NCBI GenBank assembly: GCA_963847595.1
Contig: CAWKAJ010000002.1
Span: forward strand, 682,001-746,000
DNA: 64,000 nt
Source of the DNA: JACWAE01 sp963847595
GTDB taxonomy: Bacteria > Chloroflexota > Dehalococcoidia > SZUA-161
Direction of reading: 5' to 3'
The position numbers and the translations under genes were made by a program. Each line of letters opens with the position of its first letter. The stretch's first letter is position 1. Below the pieces are notes generated by a model. That model had not been told where the DNA came from. It did no database searches and was given only the letters and a program-made list of their open reading frames with translations. Shown here piece by piece: positions 40,589 through 48,623 of the stretch.

Positions 40589-43039
40589 TTACAGCCGCTG
40601 CTTCGTTCTAGCGATAATCTGGTCCTGCACCTCCGTAGCCATATCGGTGAAGTAGGCGCTGAAACCGGCAACGCGGACTACCAGGCTTTGATAGTTGTCC
40701 GGATGAACCTGGGCATCCTTCAGTACCTTATCATCGATCACGTTGCCCTGGATATGGTGGATGCCCAGGTCAACGAAGGTCCTCAGATAGGCGACGAACT
40801 TCGACCTGTTATCGCCCTCGAGGAACTCCGGCATCCATCTCTGGTTGAACAAATGGTTGAAGGTCAGCAGCGGGTCTATCTTGGCCACAGACTTCAACAC
40901 GGCCGTGGGCCCCTTCTTATCCGTGCCCGGTAGCGGCGAGACCGTACCATCGTTGAACACATCGCGGTCCTTCCGGCCATCGGGTGTCGCGCCCGTAAGG
41001 CCGCTGAAGCTGAAGTAGCTGGCGCTGCCGCTGCCATCGCTCTGCACATTGAATCCATATATTGTTTTGAAGCTATGTATCGTCTGGCATGTCCTGATAT
41101 AGACATCCCTGGCGAACAGGTCGACGTAGTCGTCGTCGTTACCGAACTTGGGAGCATCCAGGAACATCTGCCGCAGCTCCTCATGCCCCTCCCAGTTATC
41201 TTTCAGAGCCTGCAGAAGCTGCGCCATGGTGACCTTCTTGTCCTCGAAAATCAACTTCTTCATCGCCACCAGTGCATTGGCCACCGTCACCTGCCCCACC
41301 GGCTGCATATTGGTCTTGTGCCATTTGTGCAGCTCTCTGACATCCTGGGCATTCTCAATGCAACCATCCAGCAAGGCTGAGTTGAACGGCTGGGGCAGCC
41401 AGATTTCCTCAACGGCATCCGTTATATTGCTGAAAATCACTAACTTTTCAGCGAAGAACTTCACCTGCTCCAGATATGCCTTGATCACATCCTCGATGGA
41501 GGTGAAGGTTAAGGGATCAGGGGTAGGAGCACCTATCAGTTTACTACCATCGAAGAACTTGGGGTCTCTACCCTGATTCAGAGCATATTCCAGGCACTTG
41601 GGCAGGGCGAAGCCTACACCGGCAATACCACGGTGCCCCATAGGATAGCCCACTACCGCCCACCTCATGCAACCCTCGACACACCAGTTTCTGGCGTACT
41701 CCAGGGGTATCCCTTTGCCCACCAGCCACGTTACCATGAATTCGTCGTTGAATATGCCATAGTGGCCTGCATCCTGCCTCATGATATCCGTGAACCTGTA
41801 GAGGAACTCGTCCGGGGTATTCTTGTGCAGCCTGACCACCATCATCGGCTCCACGAGCTTCAGAGCCTTAACGCTATCCATGATTATATAGGTCAGCTCA
41901 TTGGTGGCATCTCGTCCCATTTTATCCTGGCCGCCGATTGTTACGTAACGGGGTGTAGTATGAGCGCCGCTGCCCATTATCGGCGCATTGAAGTCCGACA
42001 GCTCGGTGAGCTTGAGCCAGACATACTCTATCAGCTCCTGCGCTTCAGCGGGGGTTATCTTGCCTGCCTCCTTATCCTTCTTATAGAACGGGTACCACAG
42101 ATAGTCCACCCTGTCCCCGATTCCGCTGGTCTGGATATCCAGCACCCTCACCAGAAGGAACATGAGGTACCAGGCCTGTAACACCTCATGGAAACTCCGG
42201 GGCGGGTTCTCAGGCACCCTGGAGCAGCTTTCTGCGATCTGCTCCAGCTCCTTCTTCCTCTTTTTGTCATCCTCAGCCGCAGCCAGTGTTTTAGCCAGCT
42301 CGGCATACCTGTGCGCCCACCTGATGGCAGCGTCGATGCTTATGATGACTGCCTCCAGAAATGCCTTCTTCTTCAGAAAATCTCGAGGATTGTCACGAAT
42401 CAGGTCTCTGTCCTGAGTTACCTGAGCTAGCTTGTCCTGAGCTTCCTTTCGTATGCCCTTTAACCCTACCTTGAATACCTTCTCGTAATTGGGCACCTGC
42501 CCGGAGTGAGCGCCGTGTACCCAGACAAACACACCCTGGTTCATATAAGACCAGTAAGGCTTGTCCGCTTCAGCAAGATACTGGCGTTCAGCGCCTTGCA
42601 CGGACTTATTGAACCAGTACTTATTGATTTCGTGCATCTCGGCACGCTCTTCGTCGGTCAGCATATCCTTGTAGCCCATCTCAATGGCTTTATCCACCCA
42701 GCGAGAATAGAGTTCCGGATAGCTGATTACATGGTCGGGGGACTTGGAGGAATTGCCAGCGATGCGGTCGTAGTCATTTATCAAAACGGTCATGTTGTCC
42801 AGGTAATTAGCCATCGCCTTGGCTCTGCGGATAGCGATGGGTTCGCCCTCAGTCGCTTTGTACGCCTGAGTCACAAAGCGGGCTCGCTCTATGTCGAGCT
42901 TCAAAGTCGGCCGGATATTGCTTATCTTACCCAGCTTCTCCTGCTCCTCGACACGGCCTGTTCGCTTGCCCATCATGGTTCGAAAGCGCACCTGGTCTGC
43001 TATTATCTGTGTCATCCTTTTCTCTTCTACAACTGCCAT
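40589..43039 (-). CDS. Glycyl radical enzyme of the PFL/dehydratase-lyase family
   Basis: The 816-residue protein has the family catalytic pair. The thiyl Cys lies in NWCVEGCMRW (Cys453) with a Glu two residues later (Glu455), and the glycyl radical loop is RVAGFSAYF with Gly792, 25 residues from the C-terminus. The C-x-E pattern is that of dehydratases, C-N or C-S lyases and arylacetate decarboxylases. It is not the two-Cys pattern of pyruvate formate-lyase, and it argues against a fumarate-adding enzyme. No activating radical SAM enzyme lies next to it; the radical SAM gene at 54464 is of a different type. The radical makes it oxygen-sensitive, so an anaerobic host is expected. The substrate is unknown. 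Confidence 0.85.
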   Translation of the reverse strand: MAVVEEKRMTQIIADQVRFRTMMGKRTGRVEEQEKLGKISNIRPTLKLDIERARFVTQAYKATEGEPIAIRRAKAMANYLDNMTVLINDYDRIAGNSSKSPDHVISYPELYSRWVDKAIEMGYKDMLTDEERAEMHEINKYWFNKSVQGAERQYLAEADKPYWSYMNQGVFVWVHGAHSGQVPNYEKVFKVGLKGIRKEAQDKLAQVTQDRDLIRDNPRDFLKKKAFLEAVIISIDAAIRWAHRYAELAKTLAAAEDDKKRKKELEQIAESCSRVPENPPRSFHEVLQAWYLMFLLVRVLDIQTSGIGDRVDYLWYPFYKKDKEAGKITPAEAQELIEYVWLKLTELSDFNAPIMGSGAHTTPRYVTIGGQDKMGRDATNELTYIIMDSVKALKLVEPMMVVRLHKNTPDEFLYRFTDIMRQDAGHYGIFNDEFMVTWLVGKGIPLEYARNWCVEGCMRWAVVGYPMGHRGIAGVGFALPKCLEYALNQGRDPKFFDGSKLIGAPTPDPLTFTSIEDVIKAYLEQVKFFAEKLVIFSNITDAVEEIWLPQPFNSALLDGCIENAQDVRELHKWHKTNMQPVGQVTVANALVAMKKLIFEDKKVTMAQLLQALKDNWEGHEELRQMFLDAPKFGNDDDYVDLFARDVYIRTCQTIHSFKTIYGFNVQSDGSGSASYFSFSGLTGATPDGRKDRDVFNDGTVSPLPGTDKKGPTAVLKSVAKIDPLLTFNHLFNQRWMPEFLEGDNRSKFVAYLRTFVDLGIHHIQGNVIDDKVLKDAQVHPDNYQSLVVRVAGFSAYFTDMATEVQDQIIARTKQRL

Positions 43040-43186
43040 GGCAAGACCCCCTTTCTGTCCTTAACCAACTTAAGATGGCCACATTTTAACGATTGATGCC
43101 ATACCTGTATGTGACTTTTGTCTCTTTTCTCGGTTCGTGCCTCAGGACGGCCCGCTACGTTCAAAATGCTATTTCAACCCACTTTG

Positions 43187-43215
43187 ATTATAACATAATA
43201 ACCAGCTTCGGGCAA
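43187..43215 (-). promoter_or_regulatory. Promoter of the glycyl radical enzyme gene
   Basis: On the minus strand, TTGCCC (43215-43210), a 17-base spacer and a perfect TATAAT (43192-43187) lie about 150 bases before the start codon. No clear operator was seen in the leader between 43040 and 43186. Confidence 0.55.
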
Positions 43216-43342
43216 GCTCGCACAAGTTCGTCGATACTTTGCCGCAGGCCCCGGCAGGCAATGTCTTATCTCCACCAACTGCTGAGGTCTTTTGGCAAAT
43301 GGTAACTGTAGATGAGTACCTCGCTGCTGAATGACAACGCCG

Positions 43343-43410
43343 TCCCCCAAATGTAGGGGCACACAGTGCACTGTACCCTAAAAGCCCCCAAGACTGGGGG
43401 ATTCAGGGGT
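43343..43410. repeat. Dispersed GC-rich intergenic element
   Basis: CCCCCAAATGTAGGGGCAC begins an imperfect version of the GGGCACAGTGCACTGTGCCC palindrome (here ending GTACCC), followed by CCCCCAAGACTGGGGG and ATTCAGGGGTTGA. It closely matches 35174-35235 and lies between the two divergent genes. Confidence 0.75.
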
Positions 43411-43446
43411 TGATAACAGCAGTTGTGAACCCTCTCTCACTTTCAC

Positions 43447-43475
43447 TTGACCAAACGGCAAAAAGCGATTAAACT
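43447..43475 (+). promoter_or_regulatory. Promoter upstream of the 43.5-kb dehydrogenase gene
   Basis: TTGACC (43447-43452), 17 bases and TAAACT (43470-43475) lie 62 bases before the GTG start. The -10 box matches consensus at four of six bases. Confidence 0.4.
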
Positions 43476-43537
43476 AATCACTGTTGTTTTTGACAGCAGA
43501 AAACATCCCGTAAATTCATTTTAAGGGGGAGAATAAC

Positions 43538-44791
43538 GTGGCTGACGAGATAAAAATGGGAATCGATATTTATGATCCCTACCAGCATCCGGAGGAATGG
43601 ACTCCGGAGATGTACAAGAAGCTGGAACAGGCCAGGGACATAGTTGAGGAGTGGTGGCTGCCCAACCGCAGACAACTCGACAAGCTGGGCGGCGTCATGG
43701 CCATGACAGAGATGTCAGACGTCTATTATGGCATGCATAAGCAAATAATAAAAGACGGCTTCTACGGCAGCGTGATACCCAAGGAATATGGCGGTCCAGG
43801 ATGGAGCTCCATGCAGTGCGGGCTCCTCTCCGCTGAGATTACCAAGATGGCTTACACTCCCAGGATGGATGACGCCTTCTTTAACGGTGAGCCTGCAGTT
43901 CGAATGTTGCTCAAATGGACTCCGGACGAGAAAACCAAGCGTGAATATCTTAAGAGAATTCTAGATGGTGGATTCTGCACCCTGTGGGCGACCGACCCCG
44001 AGTCAGGCGTCGATATGGGCGCTATGCGCGGCACCGCCGTCAAGGACGGCGACTATTACCTCCTCAACGGCCCCAAGTGGTGGATGGCCATGTGCAGCCC
44101 GGGCCCGGTCGGACTTCAGTGGCACCTGGTGCTGCTGAAAACAGACACCACCAAGCGCACCAGCGGACTAACTATGTTTATAGTAAATGACGACGAGCCC
44201 GGCATCATCCGCGGACGTGAGGGTGACCTCATGGGAGCCAGATGGGGCTGCGCCCGCTACGAGCTGCTTCTGAAGGACCTGAAGGTGCACAAGAGCCGCC
44301 TGGCTGCCCCCGAGGGCAAAGGCCTGTTCGCCCTGGTCGATGCCATGAACAAGCACATGGGCAACCAGGCGTTCCAGGCCGTAGGTACACAGGAAGCCGC
44401 CATAAAGCTTGTCACCGAGTACACTTCTTCCACTATTAGATGGGACCACCCTCTGATTGAGTACCAGGGAGTCCATTTCCCCATAGCCGATATGTGGGTC
44501 AACGCCGAGGCTTCCCGCGCTATTGCTGCCAAGGCCTGTAAACTCTACGACGAGGGCGAGATTAATGCACTGCATGGTAAATGGTCTATCCTCGCCTTCC
44601 GCATGGCTGCCCCGGCAGCCCTCGAAGCCTGTCTCAAAGCTCTGGAACTCATGGGCGCCCGAGGCATCGAGAGAGAGGAAGGCTGGCCTCTGGAGCTGAT
44701 GTACCGCGATTCCATGATCTTCCAGTTGTACCGCACGCCCAACGTAGACAGAAAGTTCCTTGCCTCCTACCTCGTGCGCAAGAGGCTCTAA
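43538..44791 (+). CDS. Divergent acyl-CoA dehydrogenase-family protein
   Basis: The 417-residue protein starts at GTG 43538 after AAGGGGGAG. It has the dehydrogenase order with longer, unusual features: a charged N-terminus (DIYDPYQHPEEWTPEMYKKLEQ), IPKEYGGPGWSSMQCGLL, ATDPESGVDMGAMRGTAVKDGDYYLLNGPKWWMAM in place of the usual TEP-AGSD strand, and GARWGCARYELLLKDLKVHKSRL. The C-terminus (LELMYRDSMIFQLYRTPNVDRKFLASYLVRKRL) lacks the usual G-T-x-E motif. It may act on an atypical substrate or as a partner subunit. It is divergent from the glycyl radical enzyme gene, which hints at a related function, though no more than that. Confidence 0.75.
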   Translation: MADEIKMGIDIYDPYQHPEEWTPEMYKKLEQARDIVEEWWLPNRRQLDKLGGVMAMTEMSDVYYGMHKQIIKDGFYGSVIPKEYGGPGWSSMQCGLLSAEITKMAYTPRMDDAFFNGEPAVRMLLKWTPDEKTKREYLKRILDGGFCTLWATDPESGVDMGAMRGTAVKDGDYYLLNGPKWWMAMCSPGPVGLQWHLVLLKTDTTKRTSGLTMFIVNDDEPGIIRGREGDLMGARWGCARYELLLKDLKVHKSRLAAPEGKGLFALVDAMNKHMGNQAFQAVGTQEAAIKLVTEYTSSTIRWDHPLIEYQGVHFPIADMWVNAEASRAIAAKACKLYDEGEINALHGKWSILAFRMAAPAALEACLKALELMGARGIEREEGWPLELMYRDSMIFQLYRTPNVDRKFLASYLVRKRL

Positions 44792-45328
44792 GCCAGTTTA
44801 ACAGCATATTTTCATGTAGGGGCGGGTTTGAAACCCGCCCTTTCAGTTCCTACTCGTGTCATTGCGAGTTTTCCTTTAGCAGAGTCGGAGGCCCCTTTTT
44901 TATGTCGTTGTCCGCCTCAGGCGGGCGTGGCAATCTCCCCCGCCGCGCTGCTTGTTCGCCGAAAGCCCAAATATGTCATTGCTTTGAAAATAGAATACTG
45001 AGGGCTCAATGTCATTCTGAGCTTTAGCGAAGAATCTCAGGAGAGTAGGGCGGGTTTGGAAACCCGCCCTTGCCAGATATTGTATCTTCGAAGACACGCT
45101 ATTTTCATTCTTCGTGGTGAACATTGTAATATTCATGACGGATTCATGCACAAGCAGGAATCTAGCAGTACCTTTACCCCTTACTATTTGCCTATCCCTT
45201 TCAGTACCGCGTGACCATTGTAACCAACCCGTTCTAGTGCTATCTTCTTCTACGAAGCCACCAGTAGGACATGAGCTTTTCCAGCCCCCTGGTTGCTCCA
45301 GCGCAATTTGAGCAGTAGAAGGAATACG
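44792..45328. repeat. Repeat-rich intergenic region
   Basis: This 537-base gap has no convincing gene. It holds two copies of the palindrome GGGCGGGTTT...AAACCCGCCC (44820-44840 and 45048-45069), the phrase TGTCATTGCGAG (about 44857) with GCGTGGCAATCTCC (about 44925), and GTCATTCTGAGC with GAAGAATCTCAG (45011-45040). The last two phrase pairs resemble interspersed repeats I have seen in many environmental bacteria. The small palindrome CCGCCTCAGGCGG lies near 44912. Confidence 0.65.
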
Positions 45329-46039
45329 ATGAAAACAGCGCTGCAGAAAGAGCTCAAAATAATCTCCACAGGGAACGATGAGCTCGACAAGAAGATGGGT
45401 GGTGGGATACCCCTGGGAACCCTCACCCTTGTCGAAGGGCAATCCGACTCCGGCAAATCTGTGCTCACGCAGCAAATGCTCTGGGGCTCGCTGAATAACG
45501 GATGTACCGCTATGATCATCACCACTGAGAACACAACGAAGAGCCTTATCACCCAAATGCAAAGCCTGAGCTTCGATATCACGGATTATGTCCTCCTTTC
45601 CCGATTTTCGATATATCCCATAGACATCAAGAAAATTAGGCAAAACCTGAGCGCAGGCATCGTGCCCCTGCTTACCGGTTGTGCCCATAGGGGCGTCGAC
45701 CTGGCAGTGATAGACTCCCTCACCTACTATCTAACCCATGCCACTATCGAGGACGTGCTCTCCTTCTTCGAGGAGTGCAAGACGCTCACCGGCAGGGGGA
45801 TGAGCATTGTCTGCGTGGCTCATTCCTACGCCTTCAATGAGGAGGCCATGGTCAGGTTAGGGTCCATGTGTGATGCCCACCTGAGGCTGCGTATCGAGAC
45901 CATGGGGAGCAAGATGATAAAGCTACTGGAGGTAGCCAAGGTGCGGGGCGCCAAGCTGACCACAGGCAATATCATATCCTTCGATGTCGAGCCTAACTGG
46001 GGCATCCGGGTCATCCCCTACTCCAAAGCCAAAGCCTAG
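45329..46039 (+). CDS. KaiC/RecA-fold ATPase resembling ArlH/FlaH
   Basis: ATG at 45329 follows AAGGA and gives 236 residues. ISTGNDELDKKMGGGIPLGTLTLVEGQSDSGKSVLTQQMLWGSLNNG is the start of a KaiC-like RecA core with Walker A GQSDSGKS; GVDLAVIDSLTYYLTHAT is Walker B. This pattern and length are those of ArlH/FlaH, the nucleotide-binding protein of the archaeal flagellum (archaellum) motor. ArlI and ArlJ relatives are PilB- and PilC-like; the only ones here are in the pilus operon 36 kb away. It could be an accessory ATPase of that pilus or of an archaellum encoded elsewhere. The conserved 68-bp promoter of the next gene lies after it. Confidence 0.7.
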   Translation: MKTALQKELKIISTGNDELDKKMGGGIPLGTLTLVEGQSDSGKSVLTQQMLWGSLNNGCTAMIITTENTTKSLITQMQSLSFDITDYVLLSRFSIYPIDIKKIRQNLSAGIVPLLTGCAHRGVDLAVIDSLTYYLTHATIEDVLSFFEECKTLTGRGMSIVCVAHSYAFNEEAMVRLGSMCDAHLRLRIETMGSKMIKLLEVAKVRGAKLTTGNIISFDVEPNWGIRVIPYSKAKA

Positions 46040-46206
46040 ACGCTTCCCTCCCCACGGTATTGTCCACCAACAGATAAGTCATATCTATTAAATACGAATA
46101 CCCCTTCATATGTAGTACCCACCCCATCTGCTGCAATAGAATGCTCCCGGCCAAGTCTAGGTTGCCGAACTCTCGGCAGTCAACTCAAGTCTTTCAACGT
46201 ATTCCT

Positions 46207-46233
46207 GACACCATGAACCCGAGTCATGGTGTC
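46207..46233. repeat. Perfect 10-base inverted repeat before the conserved promoter
   Basis: GACACCATGA (46207-46216) and TCATGGTGTC (46224-46233) flank a 7-base centre. A second dyad, TCCGAAT and ATTCGGA, lies directly after it (about 46237-46267). Neither has a T-run. They lie between the ArlH-like gene and the 68-bp promoter block and may be operators or an upstream transcript end. Confidence 0.5.
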
Positions 46234-46309
46234 GAAATCCGAATTAAGTAGTCGCTCCGGATTCGGAATACGAAGTCCTCAACTCTTGGTCCGCAACCAA
46301 TGGCGAAAG

Positions 46310-46377
46310 CTAACCATACTATACGAAACTTGACATATTGTTACATTTGTTGTATATACGTACCCTACGTAGTACTT
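46310..46377 (+). promoter_or_regulatory. Conserved 68-bp promoter block of the methyltransferase/LuxI-like gene
   Basis: The block contains TTGACA (46330-46335), a 17-base spacer, TATATA (46353-46358), and the palindrome CTACGTAG followed by TACTT. It matches 16508-16575 in reverse orientation at 63 of 68 positions; the matching starts at CTAAC and ends at AGTACTT in both. It implies a leader of about 160 bases before the start at 46529. A second TTGACA at about 46401 has no good -10 box. Confidence 0.8.
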
Positions 46378-46528
46378 CAGTCATAGTAGTATAGGATACT
46401 TTGACAGAGCAGTTGCGCGGACTGTTGATGAGGTAGCGTTAATACGCTCATGTCAACTTGCTTGACCGGTAATTCTTAGAATTCTTAGGTAGGGCGTATG
46501 TTAACCTACGGAAAGTTTGTGATCTCGG

Positions 46529-47908
46529 ATGTCAAGTGAAATTGGTATTCTCGAAGAAAGTGGTGTCAAAGAGCCCCTTCAACAGCGCCGTGGGCTTGCC
46601 CGCCTCAATATGTGGAATGTCTATTCGTATGTCTATGATTTACTACCCAGATACTTCAGGTCGTATCAAAAACTGTTAGCCGATGTTGTATCAACAGTGG
46701 AGACCGCTACTCCCAGGGGCGGTAGAGTGCTGGATTCGGGTTGTGGTACAGGCAACTTCTCGATCAGCTTAGCTCTCAAAGGTTACGATGTTGAGGGTAT
46801 AGATACCTCAAATGCAATGTTAGGAAGGGCAAGGCTAAAAAAGAAGAAGACAGGTTTGGAAAATGTTAAGTTCAAGGAGTGGGACATAGAAAAGGGGCTT
46901 GCCCTGCATCCTGATGCTAGCTTCGACTGCGTTGTTTCTGTTCATGCTTTGTACACTTTGCGAGAACCTGAAGCTGCTGTCCGCGAGTACTTAAGGGTGC
47001 TCAAGCCATCAGGGCACCTAATTATGGCTGAACCTCGTTACCCTATAAAGATACTTCCGATTGCTAAGGAAATCTATCGTGAGGGTGGCTTGGCGGATAT
47101 CGTGAAACTCCTTTTTACTCAATCGGGCGTCGGGGTCTGCAATTTGCTGATTGGAAAAAGGTTAAGAGATGGTAGTTACCATTACTGGGATGAAGAGAGC
47201 CTGAGAAACGTACTCCAAGGCGCTTGCCTCAGGATCGATGGTGTAGTACCTGCATATGCCGCTGGTTCTGACTTGCTGACAACCTCGGTGAAGCCCAGGC
47301 ACTGCTTTCAAATGAGCGGTTATACGTTCTTAAGCGCGGAGAGTCGTGAAGACCTGGAGAAGGTTCTGAGGTTAAGATATCAAGTCTACTGCGCTGAGCT
47401 GGGTTTACTGCCTGAGAACCAGAGCGGACTGGAGCGTGATAAATATGATGACTACGCGATTAGTTTTCTAGCCGTGGATGAAAACGATAGAGCCGTTGGC
47501 ACAATTAGATTGGTTCATAACAACCCCCAGGGATTGCCCATGGATTCTGATTTTCCCTTAACAGACTATATGAAAACGCACGGCATATCAAGGGCTCTTG
47601 AGATTGGAAGGTTTGCCATTGATAAGAGTGTTAGTCGTGATGCTCATATCACTATAGCCTTGGGTCTATTCACGTGCCTGTATGATTACTGCTGTGAGAC
47701 AGGGACGTACGATATATTTGCGGTTACAAACCCAAAAACCATGGAAAAATATGCAATGGCTGGAGTCAATGTTATCGGAGAACCATTCAGGTATTCGAAG
47801 CCTTTAACCGGGGGATTGTGGGTTCCAGTGCACGCCAATATTCGCGCGGCTCGGGAAGGATACGAAAACTATTTAGCGCGTGGGCAGGGCTCTGCTAAGG
47901 TGGCCTGA
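46529..47908 (+). CDS. Methyltransferase fused to a LuxI-like N-acyl transferase
   Basis: The 459-residue protein has two domains. Residues about 45-245 form a class I SAM methyltransferase, with motif I VLDSGCGTGNFSISLALKGYDVEGID and FDCVVSVHALYTLREPEAAVREYLRVLKPSGHLIMAEP. Residues about 270-440 form a LuxI-type GNAT domain: LRLRYQVYCAELGL, ERDKYDDYAISFLAV, VGTIRLVHNN and ALEIGRFAID. That second part also resembles exosortase-associated acyltransferases. The fusion suggests one product that is both acylated and methylated. It shares its promoter with the ThiF/LuxI-like operon and precedes GGDEF/HD-GYP copy B. The chemical product is not known. Confidence 0.72.
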   Translation: MSSEIGILEESGVKEPLQQRRGLARLNMWNVYSYVYDLLPRYFRSYQKLLADVVSTVETATPRGGRVLDSGCGTGNFSISLALKGYDVEGIDTSNAMLGRARLKKKKTGLENVKFKEWDIEKGLALHPDASFDCVVSVHALYTLREPEAAVREYLRVLKPSGHLIMAEPRYPIKILPIAKEIYREGGLADIVKLLFTQSGVGVCNLLIGKRLRDGSYHYWDEESLRNVLQGACLRIDGVVPAYAAGSDLLTTSVKPRHCFQMSGYTFLSAESREDLEKVLRLRYQVYCAELGLLPENQSGLERDKYDDYAISFLAVDENDRAVGTIRLVHNNPQGLPMDSDFPLTDYMKTHGISRALEIGRFAIDKSVSRDAHITIALGLFTCLYDYCCETGTYDIFAVTNPKTMEKYAMAGVNVIGEPFRYSKPLTGGLWVPVHANIRAAREGYENYLARGQGSAKVA

Positions 47909-48002
47909 TTTGTCATGTACTTAGGAATGTTTGTCACCCATGAAACTCATTAGTCCTTCGCACAATAGGCCTCACTGTGTGACCTGAGGAGAATAATTCT
48001 AC

Positions 48003-48308
48003 TTATTGATTCTCCATGCCAGCAAATAGGCAGGCCAAGAAATCTATACGCTCCAGTATATCTTCGTCAAGCTTGATGTCATGTGTCTGCTCTATTCTTG
48101 CGATGGTACCCGTGTAACCAATATGGGCAAGTAAGCGCCATCCCTTCTTTGCAGAGTATTGCTGGGGCTTGCTGGGAGATTTGTCACACAGGCATATCTC
48201 CGCGTCACTAAGCTGGCATGCGTTAGCTGTTGGAACGACCCTGTTATTGCTCTTGAATCTTCGTCTCCACACCGCTCTCAGAAAATTCCTCATAGTTATT
48301 GCTTTCAA
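48003..48308 (-). CDS. Small hypothetical protein
   Basis: This open frame encodes 101 residues, ending HDIKLDEDILERIDFLACLFAGMENQ, with a basic N-terminus (MRNFLRAVWRRRFKSNNR from an inner Met). The C-terminal half looks protein-like with an amphipathic helix, but I recognise no family. It lies on the opposite strand between the methyltransferase/LuxI-like gene and GGDEF/HD-GYP copy B. The rest of the gap (47909-48002 and 48309-48538) shows no gene. It may be a decayed fragment. Confidence 0.3.
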   Translation of the reverse strand: MKAITMRNFLRAVWRRRFKSNNRVVPTANACQLSDAEICLCDKSPSKPQQYSAKKGWRLLAHIGYTGTIARIEQTHDIKLDEDILERIDFLACLFAGMENQ

Positions 48309-48538
48309 CCTCGCCTTAACCTCATTCTGATGATTATCCTGTAGCTCATCAATAGGACATTGGTACTTTTTATATTAGTGATTTTGTTTCCGGCTTAGGC
48401 CATGTTGTATCTAATTCGGTCAAGTATAGTAGGGTTTCGTGAACTCAGGATTATTTCTGAGAGCATTATCGAGGTCTGCCTGATTTAGATGTACTTTAGG
48501 ATGTCGGAAGTACTGTCCCAACAATGACCATCGTAGTC

Positions 48539-48566
48539 TTGACCACTCTCTTATAAGAAAGATAAT
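48539..48566 (+). promoter_or_regulatory. Promoter of GGDEF/HD-GYP copy B
   Basis: TTGACC (48539-48544), a 16-base spacer and GATAAT (48561-48566) lie 57 bases before the start codon. The region matches the promoter of copy A (13278-13305), including AAGTACTG and ACCATCGTAG upstream of the -35 box. Confidence 0.6.
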
Positions 48567-48623
48567 GGTTATAGAGTTCGATGAACTGTATCTCACTTAG
48601 CCCGCGTGGGAGCTTAATTTAGC

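Noticed and set aside
40589..43039. Benzylsuccinate- or alkylsuccinate-synthase identity for the glycyl radical enzyme
   Set aside because: The bbs-like neighbours invite this, but the active site reads Cys-Val-Glu, as in eliminases and decarboxylases, and no small subunits or activase lie nearby.
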